A DNA stretch of 39,300 nucleotides. Source: Candidatus Avelusimicrobium bubulum (GTDB lineage: Bacteria > Elusimicrobiota > Elusimicrobia > Elusimicrobiales > Elusimicrobiaceae). How positions within the stretch are numbered: position 1 is the first letter of the stretch; the number at the start of each line of letters is the position of its first letter. Shown piece after piece: positions 25,511-32,402 of this stretch. A program made the translations under genes and the position numbers. The notes beneath the pieces are model-generated. The model ran no database searches and was not told where the DNA came from. It was given only the letters and a program-made list of their open reading frames with translations. Location of the stretch: the NCBI GenBank assembly GCA_902798835.1, contig CADBYN010000007.1:1-39300 (forward strand), in the 5' to 3' direction.

Positions 25511-25538
25511 CGCCCCGGGCAAAACCCGGGGTGTTTTT
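25511..25538. terminator. Strong bidirectional terminator
   Basis: The GC-rich 9-bp stem (25511-25519 with 25525-25533) has loop CAAAA. T5 follows on the plus strand and an equivalent T-run is present on the minus strand. It separates the convergent PHP gene and the pseudo-protease gene. Confidence 0.9.
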
Positions 25539-25590
25539 ATTATAGGAGACCTCTTTGTGTGGCTTAAGCACAAAGAAGTATTTTTGCAAA

Positions 25591-26328
25591 TTAAAAGCGG
25601 ATAATAGCCAGGGGGCTTTCGCTCACTCCACCAAAAATACCGCGCCGAAAGAAAGATGGAATCTGCCGCACCAGCGCAATCACTTTTCCCCGATAAATAA
25701 CAGGTTCCCCTACTTTTACTGTAGTGGAACGTCTGTAAGGATTTCCCCCAATTCGGCAACGGCCGCGAGAAGGCACTCCCTTTTGGCGAAAGAAACTTAA
25801 CAAAAAGTCTTCTATTTGATTCCCAAATGTTTTTTGCAAACTTTGCCCTTGCGGAATTTTAGAAAAAGCCAACCCGTGCAGTCCGCGCGTAACATCTTTT
25901 TTCACGGCAACATACGCCACGTCTTCTTTTACAGAAACGGCCCGGCCTGTACCCATGGCCACTTTGCCATTGGAAAACTGCAGCTTAACCGAGGATAGTG
26001 CATAATCTTTTTTACTAACACAATCCGCAGTAACATAAACACGCTGTCCGCCTTGCTCAAGTGTGCCGCGGCAGGTATTGGTCTTTGTTTCGTAAGAGAT
26101 GATTTGATCTTTACATCCGCGAACGGGACGGCACATCATATCCGACATTTTAACCGGTTTTTTTAACGTAGCCGTAACAGTTACTGCGGCCTGTTGAAGT
26201 TGTTGGGCCTGCGTTTGCGTCGCACTAACCACACGTTCCACGCGGGTAGAGAGTTGCGCAGAACTAGCCAGCGGCGCACTAATCAACAACGCCCCCAGCA
26301 TAAGTGTAAGATAATTTTTACGTTTCAT
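25591..26328 (-). CDS. Secreted trypsin-like fold protein lacking the catalytic triad (pseudo-protease)
   Basis: This 245-residue protein has a signal peptide (hydrophobic core 6-20, cleavage near SSAQ, residue 25) and a helical linker to about 60. It then shows the landmark pattern of a chymotrypsin-fold protease: CRGTL (86-90), VYVTADCV where TAAHC would be, DVAYVAV (136-142) where the catalytic Asp region would be, and VGEPVIYRGKVIALV (206-220) where GDSGGP is expected. The catalytic His is replaced by Asp102 and the catalytic Ser by Val206; Asp136 is kept. It is therefore probably a non-enzymatic binding protein. Mature cysteines are at 66, 72, 86, 103 and 191. AAAGGAG precedes the start, and a promoter lies at 26359-26387. 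Assignment to the fold is by pattern only. Confidence 0.65.
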   Translation of the reverse strand: MKRKNYLTLMLGALLISAPLASSAQLSTRVERVVSATQTQAQQLQQAAVTVTATLKKPVKMSDMMCRPVRGCKDQIISYETKTNTCRGTLEQGGQRVYVTADCVSKKDYALSSVKLQFSNGKVAMGTGRAVSVKEDVAYVAVKKDVTRGLHGLAFSKIPQGQSLQKTFGNQIEDFLLSFFRQKGVPSRGRCRIGGNPYRRSTTVKVGEPVIYRGKVIALVRQIPSFFRRGIFGGVSESPLAIIRF

Positions 26329-26358
26329 ATAAGCACTCCTTTAAAATGAGGTACTTAT

Positions 26359-26387
26359 ATTATACAAAAGTTAGGTTAAACTAACAA
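26359..26387 (-). promoter_or_regulatory. Promoter of the pseudo-protease gene
   Basis: On the minus strand TTGTTA (26387-26382) and TATAAT (26364-26359) are 17 bp apart. The spacer holds GTTAG and CTAAC half-sites (26370-26385). The 10-bp sequence at 26376-26385 recurs as an inverted copy at 26438-26447. Confidence 0.55.
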
Positions 26388-26442
26388 GTATTTTATTTTA
26401 TATTCGTAGTAATGCGTAAATTTTGCTAAATAAATAGTTAGT

Positions 26443-26961
26443 TTAATATAACAAAAATCCTAATAGTCCGCTCATTACCAGCACAAAAATAGGCCCACGT
26501 TTTAGTTTCCACACGGCCAAAAATGCTGCCGCACCCAAAAGCACGCTTTTATAATCTATAAAATTTTCCGCATTACAAAGCGTCAGCGCGGCCGAGGCAA
26601 TGAGCCCAATAACGACTAAGCGTAACGCGCGCCAAACGACCGGATATTTTTCCCGCGTGGAAAACACATATTTCCCGGCCAAAATCAGCAAAATAAATGA
26701 GGGCAAACATACCGCCAACGTGGCTAGCGCCGCTCCCCATACGCTCCCGCTGGTGGCGTAGCCCGTGTAAGTGGCCAGGTTAATCCCCACCGGGCCGGGG
26801 GTGACTTGGCTGATGGCTACAATATCGGTAAACTCGGCGGTAGAAAGCCAGGCCTGCTTATAGACCACTTCGTTCTGCAAAAAAGAAATCATGGCGTATC
26901 CACCGCCAAAATTAAACAGGCCTATTTTTAGAAACGTGAAAAAGAGTTTTATATATATCAT
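26443..26961 (-). CDS. Chromate transporter family protein ChrA, second half-size subunit
   Basis: CHR-family membrane proteins export chromate in some bacteria; short paired forms are common and their physiological substrate is often unknown. The 172-residue protein has the CHR signature FLKIGLFNFGGGYAM near the N-terminus and VTPGPVGIN (about 54-62), followed by four to five hydrophobic helices. It is a single CHR domain and is paired with the adjacent gene, which it overlaps by 4 bp. Together they equal a full-length two-domain ChrA. Confidence 0.9.
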   Translation of the reverse strand: MIYIKLFFTFLKIGLFNFGGGYAMISFLQNEVVYKQAWLSTAEFTDIVAISQVTPGPVGINLATYTGYATSGSVWGAALATLAVCLPSFILLILAGKYVFSTREKYPVVWRALRLVVIGLIASAALTLCNAENFIDYKSVLLGAAAFLAVWKLKRGPIFVLVMSGLLGFLLY

Positions 26962-27491
26962 TTAGCACGCTCCTTTTTATCAATAAGTAACGCCCCCAAC
27001 ACAGCCAACAATACTATATAAACGGGCGAAATTCCCAATAGCCATACCGCCAGCGCCACCGCGATGCAGAGCCACACGGTTTTAAATGTAACACCGGCCG
27101 ATTTGGCCAAGTTAAACACGGGCACCATAATAAGCGCCACCACCGCCGGACGGATCCCTTTAAATACGCTTACTACTACCGGGTTTTCGGCAAATTTGCG
27201 AAAGAAAAGCGCTACTGCTAGAATAATCACAAACGAGGGAAGCGCCGCTCCGCACGCCGCCGACACTGCACCCGGCACACCGTATAAACGTTGCCCCGTT
27301 AAAATAGCCACGTTAATGGCCATAATGCCGGGGGCCGACTGCGCCACCGCGGTAACATCTAAAAAATCTTCTTTGGAAAGATACGTGCCCACCAGTTCCT
27401 TTTCCATCAGCGGCAACATGGCGTATCCGCCACCCAGGGTAAACAGACCGATTTTGGCAAAAATAAAAAATAGTTTTGTAAAGTTTTTCAC
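26958..27491 (-). CDS. Chromate transporter family protein ChrA, first half-size subunit
   Basis: This is a 177-residue single CHR domain with FAKIGLFTLGGGYAMLPL near the N-terminus and SAPGIMAINVA (about 52-62) replacing the TPGP motif of its partner, plus several hydrophobic helices and a charged tail. It starts with GTG at 27491, and the start is supported by alignment of the signature. There is no Shine-Dalgarno sequence; TACAAT lies 6 nt upstream of the GTG, suggesting a leaderless mRNA for the chrA pair. The pair is an antiparallel heterodimer by analogy with other short-chain CHR proteins. Confidence 0.9.
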   Translation of the reverse strand: MKNFTKLFFIFAKIGLFTLGGGYAMLPLMEKELVGTYLSKEDFLDVTAVAQSAPGIMAINVAILTGQRLYGVPGAVSAACGAALPSFVIILAVALFFRKFAENPVVVSVFKGIRPAVVALIMVPVFNLAKSAGVTFKTVWLCIAVALAVWLLGISPVYIVLLAVLGALLIDKKERAK

Positions 27492-27497
27492 AAAACT

Positions 27498-27503
27498 ATT
27501 GTA
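27498..27503 (-). promoter_or_regulatory. -10 element 6 nt before the chrA GTG
   Basis: On the minus strand TACAAT is followed by 6 nt and then the GTG start at 27491. No convincing -35 and no Shine-Dalgarno sequence are present. Confidence 0.4.
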
Positions 27504-27535
27504 CTAATTCTAACAAATCTCTGCGGAAATCTTAA

Positions 27536-28090
27536 TTATTCATTCCCATCGTATATTTGCCAACTACCTTGACCGCGCAGCGTACTGCAAGCGCGCTCAC
27601 CCGCATTATCAAAATAATAACAATACGATTCCCATTGGTTGGTAGAAGCGGGGCGATACATGCCTAAAAAATAAGAATCTTCACTATTATAAGCTCCGAA
27701 AGTGCGGTAAGCATCAATATAACATCCCCAATTATTGCACACGGCGTCATAGAAAAAATTTGAATCCGTGGGCCAACCGCTACTATCACAATGATATATT
27801 CCCTTCATATCAATTGGAAGTTCTAGATGACGAAGATTTGAATCCATACACCACAAAATGTCATATTCAGATTGTGTGGAATTGCTAGAGGTTACATATC
27901 TCTGCGGGTAGCCATTTTCCAATAAATACAAATCTATACCTTGGGCAACTGTTTTTATTACAGAGATAGCGCCCGCTATGCGCGCTTTTTCCACGGCTTT
28001 TTGATATTGCGGCAACGCAATTGCGGCCAAGATACCAATAATTAACACTACCACTAACAACTCAATGAGTGTAAATGCTTTTTTATTCAT
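27536..28090 (-). CDS. Type IV pilin-like protein with Ala at the cleavage position
   Basis: This is a 184-residue prepilin with a very short leader MNKKA and then [20 protein letters not shown] with Glu at +5, [12 protein letters not shown] and a globular part. The residue before the cleavage site is alanine, where most prepilins have glycine; prepilin peptidases often tolerate this. The globular domain is rich in Tyr, Ser and Asn and has six cysteines, with pairs likely to be disulfide bonded. The first 30 mature residues match the pilin at 2931-3443 closely, while the remainder differs. An AAAGGAG ribosome site and a TGCTATAAT promoter precede it. A candidate regulator is divergently encoded. 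It is probably a minor pilin, pseudopilin or adhesive surface pilin. Confidence 0.9.
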   Translation of the reverse strand: MNKKAFTLIELLVVVLIIGILAAIALPQYQKAVEKARIAGAISVIKTVAQGIDLYLLENGYPQRYVTSSNSTQSEYDILWCMDSNLRHLELPIDMKGIYHCDSSGWPTDSNFFYDAVCNNWGCYIDAYRTFGAYNSEDSYFLGMYRPASTNQWESYCYYFDNAGERACSTLRGQGSWQIYDGNE

Positions 28091-28113
28091 TTTTTTCTCC
28101 TTTATTTTCCTTT

Positions 28114-28122
28114 ATTATAGCA
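28114..28122 (-). promoter_or_regulatory. Extended -10 promoter of the second pilin
   Basis: On the minus strand TGCTATAAT lies 23 nt before the pilin ATG. The 13-nt context ATGCTATAATAAA is the same as in the smc promoter. The -35 region (about 28137-28142) has no good hexamer and overlaps the C-box-like site. Confidence 0.6.
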
Positions 28123-28130
28123 TAAAATGA

Positions 28131-28151
28131 TACTTATAGTCCGTGTACTTA
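28131..28151. promoter_or_regulatory. C-box-like operator between pilin and XRE regulator
   Basis: TACTTATAGTC at 28131-28141 has the form ACT-N3-AGT followed by CGTG, as in C-boxes bound by controller (C) proteins of restriction-modification systems. From memory, 28132-28145 is identical to part of the C.Esp1396I operator. A second half-site TACTTA begins at 28146, 15 bp on, with a degenerate right arm, as expected for a weaker second site. It sits over the -35 region of the pilin promoter and at about -43 relative to the start codon of the XRE gene. Confidence 0.55.
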
Positions 28152-28166
28152 AAAAATGCAAATCAG

Positions 28167-28172
28167 TAACGT
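28167..28172 (+). promoter_or_regulatory. -10-like box 6 nt before the XRE start codon
   Basis: TAACGT fits the TANNNT pattern and ends 6 nt before the ATG at 28179. There is no Shine-Dalgarno sequence. C-protein genes are often transcribed as leaderless mRNAs from weak, activator-dependent promoters. Confidence 0.35.
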
Positions 28173-28178
28173 ATATGT

Positions 28179-28409
28179 ATGAAAAACACATATACCAAAA
28201 AAGACAAACTCTACCTGCAAAAATTTGGTGCACGCGTGCGTGCTTTACGCAAAGCGGCCGGATATTCTCAAGAAGATTTTGCGCTAGAGATTGGACTAGA
28301 CCGAACTTATATGGGTGCCGTAGAGCGCGGCGAACGAAACATTGCGCTACTTAACATCCGTAAAATTGCGCAGGGATTACGTATTTCAGAAAAAGAGTTG
28401 TTTTCGTAA
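28179..28409 (+). CDS. XRE-family regulator resembling restriction-modification controller (C) proteins
   Basis: This 76-residue protein is a single helix-turn-helix domain. [20 protein letters not shown] forms helices 1-2, and the recognition part is [16 protein letters not shown], followed by [17 protein letters not shown]. The GLDRTY...ERGERN...NI-KIA pattern and the small size are characteristic of C proteins and close relatives. A C-box-like site lies just upstream. No restriction enzyme, methyltransferase or toxin gene adjoins it. The divergent neighbour is a pilin gene and amiC converges 21 bp downstream. It probably autoregulates and may regulate the pilin. Confidence 0.9.
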   Translation: MKNTYTKKDKLYLQKFGARVRALRKAAGYSQEDFALEIGLDRTYMGAVERGERNIALLNIRKIAQGLRISEKELFS

Positions 28410-28429
28410 CGCTAACCAAATTTAAAACA

Positions 28430-30181
28430 CTACTTTTGAAGTCCTTCTTTTTTCGCGTAGTTTACAATGCCGTTATAGATCCCTTGGGCCATTTTCTTTT
28501 GCACCGTGCTTTGAGAAAGTTTCGCGCGGTCTTTGGGGCTACTAATAAAACCCATCTCCACCAAAATAGCAGGGCTCTGTACCCCTTTAAGCACATAGAA
28601 ATTAGCTTGACGAATGGCATTTTTCTGCGCCACGGCAATCCCAATACCCGATTGTTGATGTACGGCATTCTTTACATAGCCGGCCAGTTTGGAGCTTTCA
28701 TTAATATATTCATTCTTTGCCATTGATTGCAACAACGCATCTACAAAATTATAGTGCACTTCTTCGTATTGCATGGCTTCGTTTTCCAAAGATGCCGTGG
28801 CGGCGGCTTCTTTATCGGTTGCTTTTTCAGAGCGGAAATATACCTGAAAACCGTTTGCTTGTGAGTCTTTGGTAGAGTTCACATGGACCGAAACAAACAA
28901 GTCGGCTTTAAAATTATTGGCAATTCGGCTGCGTTCAGACAATGCGATAAAAACATCTGTGCTACGCGTAATTTTGACTTCAAAACCGCCTTTTTCGAGC
29001 AAGCGCGCCAGCTCCTTGCCAACGGCCAAATTCCAATCTTTCTCGCGATACTTACCACGTACCGCGCCTGGGTCTTTCCCGCCATGACCGGGATCCACCA
29101 CAATGCGTATTTTTTTATTAGCTTTAATGGCTAACGGATGCGGCTCAGCCTTAATAACCGGAGCAGTTACCGCAGGAGCAGGTGCAGGAACCGGATCAGC
29201 CGGTGCAGCATCTGCGTCTACAAACATTTCTTCAAAATCATCCTCTTCTACCACGATGGTAGAAGACGTATCTACCGGCGGTTGAGCAAAGGCTTGCGGA
29301 GCTTCTGACGGGGTTTGCTCCACTTGGGAGGCGGGGACTTCTTCCGTTTCATCATCTTCCTGCATTACACTAGGTACCAGTTCTTCTCTCGCGGCCTTGA
29401 TGACGGGGGTAGGCGCAGTAGTAATCACAGGAGTCAAAGGCACCTCTGGGGAGGCTTTAGCTGCTCCCGCACGGAATATAAACTTATTGCCTTGCTGCGT
29501 AAAACTCCAATCGTTTGCTTTGTCCCCCAACACTATATGCAGTTGCGCATCCGTACGAACTTGATACATATCGGCGGAAGCGATATAGTTCGTACGCAGT
29601 TTCTTATACTCATCACGCTTGAGTACCACATCTTTGAATGTCACCAGCACCGTGTGCGCTGTGGTCTGCTCCGCTGTAAATTTAAACTCGTTTTGTGCGT
29701 CGAAGATCAACAAATTGTCCTTCTCGCTGAGCACAATATCCGCCAATTCCACGTTAAACCGACGTTCTATGTACAAAACGCCGTCTTTGAATTCGATGAG
29801 TTTATTTACCGCTGTTTGAAAGGAGGGCAGAAGGAAAATCTCAACTGGGGCCATCAGCTTACCGCCGCGTACTTCTACCGGGCCGCTAATACGAACATGC
29901 TTGCCATTGACAATAGCCTCATCCAACGACCCGGTTAGGATAATAAAGAATCCCTTAGACGTAATTTTGGCTTGCCTGGAAGTAGCAAACAACTCCACCC
30001 GCGCCCCTAGTTTGCGAGCTGTAGCTTGCACGTCTACATACGTGATACCATTTAAATCGATGGAACTGACCGACCCGGCCGACCGACCGCTTTCTTTAAT
30101 GTATACCTTGCCTTGAGCAAAAGCAAGTTGCCCAATCAAAAGAAAAAGTATCCCTAAAATAAGCGACCCAATACGTTTCAT
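28430..30181 (-). CDS. N-acetylmuramoyl-L-alanine amidase (AmiC-type, Amidase_3)
   Basis: The enzyme cuts the amide bond between MurNAc and the peptide stem of peptidoglycan, usually during cell separation. The 583-residue protein has a signal peptide (cleavage after Ala22 in AFAQ). A beta-rich region resembling copper amine oxidase N-terminal or AMIN-type domains covers about 25-240. A long acidic, Pro/Ala-rich linker follows (about 242-350). The catalytic Amidase_3 domain (355-580) has DPGHGGKDPGA (zinc ligand His366), Glu380, VSVHVNS (His433) and the late ILVEMGFIS glutamate. The zinc site is complete. It is the last gene of the minus-strand envelope run. Confidence 0.93.
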   Translation of the reverse strand: MKRIGSLILGILFLLIGQLAFAQGKVYIKESGRSAGSVSSIDLNGITYVDVQATARKLGARVELFATSRQAKITSKGFFIILTGSLDEAIVNGKHVRISGPVEVRGGKLMAPVEIFLLPSFQTAVNKLIEFKDGVLYIERRFNVELADIVLSEKDNLLIFDAQNEFKFTAEQTTAHTVLVTFKDVVLKRDEYKKLRTNYIASADMYQVRTDAQLHIVLGDKANDWSFTQQGNKFIFRAGAAKASPEVPLTPVITTAPTPVIKAAREELVPSVMQEDDETEEVPASQVEQTPSEAPQAFAQPPVDTSSTIVVEEDDFEEMFVDADAAPADPVPAPAPAVTAPVIKAEPHPLAIKANKKIRIVVDPGHGGKDPGAVRGKYREKDWNLAVGKELARLLEKGGFEVKITRSTDVFIALSERSRIANNFKADLFVSVHVNSTKDSQANGFQVYFRSEKATDKEAAATASLENEAMQYEEVHYNFVDALLQSMAKNEYINESSKLAGYVKNAVHQQSGIGIAVAQKNAIRQANFYVLKGVQSPAILVEMGFISSPKDRAKLSQSTVQKKMAQGIYNGIVNYAKKEGLQK

Positions 30182-30215
30182 AAACGTCTTTCATCCCCTA
30201 ATACAATACTGGGAA

Positions 30216-31673
30216 TTATTCCAACACGATTTTATAATCTTCCCACGCTAATTGCGCATCCGCCTGAATCTTAAGTGAACGATGAATATTCTCTTCGATA
30301 TCCGATTGACGGTGGCGGATAGCTTCTGCCAATGTGGGATGCAGCACAACCCGTAAATTCCCACCCGGGCGGCCACTTGTTAAATCATAAATTTCACGTT
30401 GAATTTTAATACGCATACTCTCGGCCGATAATACACGTCCGGACCCATGGCATTGCGGACATTCTTCGCTGATGAAACTCCCGGTACTGGCACGCTTTCG
30501 TTCACGCGTCATTTCCACAAGTCCCAATTTAGTAATCGGCAGTATGCGGATTTTTGCGCGGTCCCCTTGCACGGCACGCGAAAGCGCATCCACTACACGA
30601 TGACGGCTGGAAGCCTTACGCATATCAATAAAGTCAATAACAATAATTCCGCCAATATTACGCAAACGTAATTGATGTGCGATTTCGTTGGCGGCCTCAA
30701 TATTAGTTTGTGTAACGGTTTCTTCTTGCGATTTGCTGCCTGTGAATTTACCCGTGTTTACATCAATAGCACACAAACTTTCGGCCTCTTGAATGATAAT
30801 ACTTCCTCCGTTGGGCAGCGGCAATTTAATTTTACGTAAATTATCAATTTCCGGCTCGATATTATAAGCCTCAAAAATGGGTGTTTTCCCTTTGTAAAGT
30901 TGCACGCGATTGGCAAGATCGGGCGAATTCTTTTCCACAAAATCACGCACCCGTTCGTAATCTTTGCGATTATCAAGCAAATACACTTTGGCGTTTTCGG
31001 ATAGAACATCACGCGCCACTTGCAGCACCGCATCCATATCTTCATGCAACAAATGCGGCCCGCGCACCGATTCAAACTTTTTAACAATGGACTGCCATTG
31101 GCGATAAAGATATTTTATTTCGCGTTCCAATTCTTCTTTCGTGGCTTCTTCGGCTTCTGTACGCACGATACATCCCATGCCTTCGAGGTGTTTGTCAGCC
31201 AACTCTTGCATGACTTCATTTAATTTGTGGCGCACTTCAGCGTCTTCAATGTTTTTGGACAATCCTACAAAGCTTTGGTTAGGTGTAAGTACTAAGTAAC
31301 GACCCGGCAGCGTAACATCCATCGTAACCTTCATCCCTTTGGTGCTGATGGCATCTTTGACTACTTGGACCATGACCTCTTGCCCTTTGCGAAGCACTTT
31401 ATCAATATTCTTTTTGTCTCCGCCGATCACATCGGAAATATACAAATAGGCATTTTTTTCATATCCAATATTCAAAAATGCGCTGGAAATACCCGGAAGT
31501 ACATTTTCCACAATCCCTTTGTAGATATTGCCTACAATATTCAATGCTCCGCGGCGTTCCCATAAAATCTCATTAACGCGATCATTCTCCAAAATGGCAA
31601 TACGCGTTTCTTCAAATGAAGTGTTTACTAATACTTCTACAGTCGGTTTGTTTTCTTCTACAGCTTGTGTCAT
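30216..31673 (-). CDS. rng: Ribonuclease G (RNase E/G family)
   Basis: RNase G/E are 5'-end-sensing endoribonucleases that process rRNA and decay mRNA. The 485-residue protein has an embedded S1 domain (about 38-125), the 5'-sensor/RNase H-like region, and catalytic magnesium-binding aspartates Asp304 in AIDVNTG and Asp347 in IVIDFIDM. It also has the zinc-link CPQCHGSGR (Cys405, Cys408) that joins dimers. There is no long disordered tail, so it is RNase G-like, not E. coli RNase E-like. The gene lies directly downstream of the DUF2344 gene, as in many genomes. RapZ encoded at 5314 is a conceivable partner. Confidence 0.95.
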   Translation of the reverse strand: MTQAVEENKPTVEVLVNTSFEETRIAILENDRVNEILWERRGALNIVGNIYKGIVENVLPGISSAFLNIGYEKNAYLYISDVIGGDKKNIDKVLRKGQEVMVQVVKDAISTKGMKVTMDVTLPGRYLVLTPNQSFVGLSKNIEDAEVRHKLNEVMQELADKHLEGMGCIVRTEAEEATKEELEREIKYLYRQWQSIVKKFESVRGPHLLHEDMDAVLQVARDVLSENAKVYLLDNRKDYERVRDFVEKNSPDLANRVQLYKGKTPIFEAYNIEPEIDNLRKIKLPLPNGGSIIIQEAESLCAIDVNTGKFTGSKSQEETVTQTNIEAANEIAHQLRLRNIGGIIVIDFIDMRKASSRHRVVDALSRAVQGDRAKIRILPITKLGLVEMTRERKRASTGSFISEECPQCHGSGRVLSAESMRIKIQREIYDLTSGRPGGNLRVVLHPTLAEAIRHRQSDIEENIHRSLKIQADAQLAWEDYKIVLE

Positions 31674-31701
31674 ACAAAAATCTCCTAGGGCCTTAGTTCC
31701 C

Positions 31702-32397
31702 TTAAATTAGGTGAAGGTTCCCGGCGCTATCTTGCCAGTACAAGCCTTCCCTTATTACGTTAAAATGCTCATCCGTTAACTCTGTCAGCGGGCCTAAAAT
31801 TTCCATTCCCAACCACGCATATATACAAACTAACGGGTTTATCCACTTACCTTCTACCGGGAGTAAGGTTAATTCCATTTGCTTCTCCCCTTTGCAACGG
31901 GCACTACGCACAAACGGACGAATATCTGTTGTAAGACGCATTCCATTACTAGCCTGCTCAACAACTTCTAACCGCGCGGCTGCTGCCCATTTTTCAATCG
32001 TCTGTTTGGGAGCATAAGTGGAAAAGTCTCCCTCTACTACATAAATTGCGGCACAAGCCAATTGCTGAACAGAAGCCAACGAATAAGGCACACGTTTTAC
32101 ATCTAATAATGCCATTTCTTTGGGCTTACTTTTTTCTAGCTGTTCACGCACATACTCTGCCGAAACAGACGTTTTCAAATAAATATCTATATACTCACGC
32201 CGGGCTATTTGTCCTCGACCCACCGAAGGGCCATATGACAACCGCGGCCAATGCGCATTTACTTTAGCCGGCATATAGTTAAGCCCGCTATGCAAAATCA
32301 TGTTGCGCACTATGTTTAGCGTGTCCTGGCGTTTAGGGCCATTTTCGGACATATTAAACACTATACGCATTTTATAAATTTTTGACGTATTTATCAT
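31702..32397 (-). CDS. DUF2344 (radical SAM-linked domain) protein, stand-alone
   Basis: This 231-residue protein matches the pattern of the DUF2344 domain usually fused to, or encoded next to, a B12-binding radical SAM enzyme of the TIGR03960 type and followed by RNase G. An initial beta-strand MRIVFNMSENG leads to a helix (LNIVRNMILHSGLNY), then PRLSYGPSVGRGQIARREYIDIYL and a second half with RPFVRSARCKGEKQMELTL. The role is unknown; an RNA or tRNA modification link has been suggested for the family. Here no radical SAM partner is adjacent, since rodA precedes it by 5 bp. The start lacks a strong ribosome site, so translation may be coupled to rodA; an ATG nine codons later is the alternative. 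Confidence 0.7.
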   Translation of the reverse strand: MINTSKIYKMRIVFNMSENGPKRQDTLNIVRNMILHSGLNYMPAKVNAHWPRLSYGPSVGRGQIARREYIDIYLKTSVSAEYVREQLEKSKPKEMALLDVKRVPYSLASVQQLACAAIYVVEGDFSTYAPKQTIEKWAAAARLEVVEQASNGMRLTTDIRPFVRSARCKGEKQMELTLLPVEGKWINPLVCIYAWLGMEILGPLTELTDEHFNVIREGLYWQDSAGNLHLI

Positions 32398-32402
32398 CTT
32401 TT

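Noticed and set aside
25545-25585. A second hairpin beyond the PHP-gene terminator as a terminator of the pseudo-protease gene
   Set aside because: Only 8 interrupted pairs and no U-run in the minus direction; the adjacent GC-rich hairpin serves both genes.
28179-28409. The XRE protein as an antitoxin of a toxin-antitoxin pair
   Set aside because: No small toxin-like ORF adjoins it; the neighbours are a divergent pilin and the convergent amiC.
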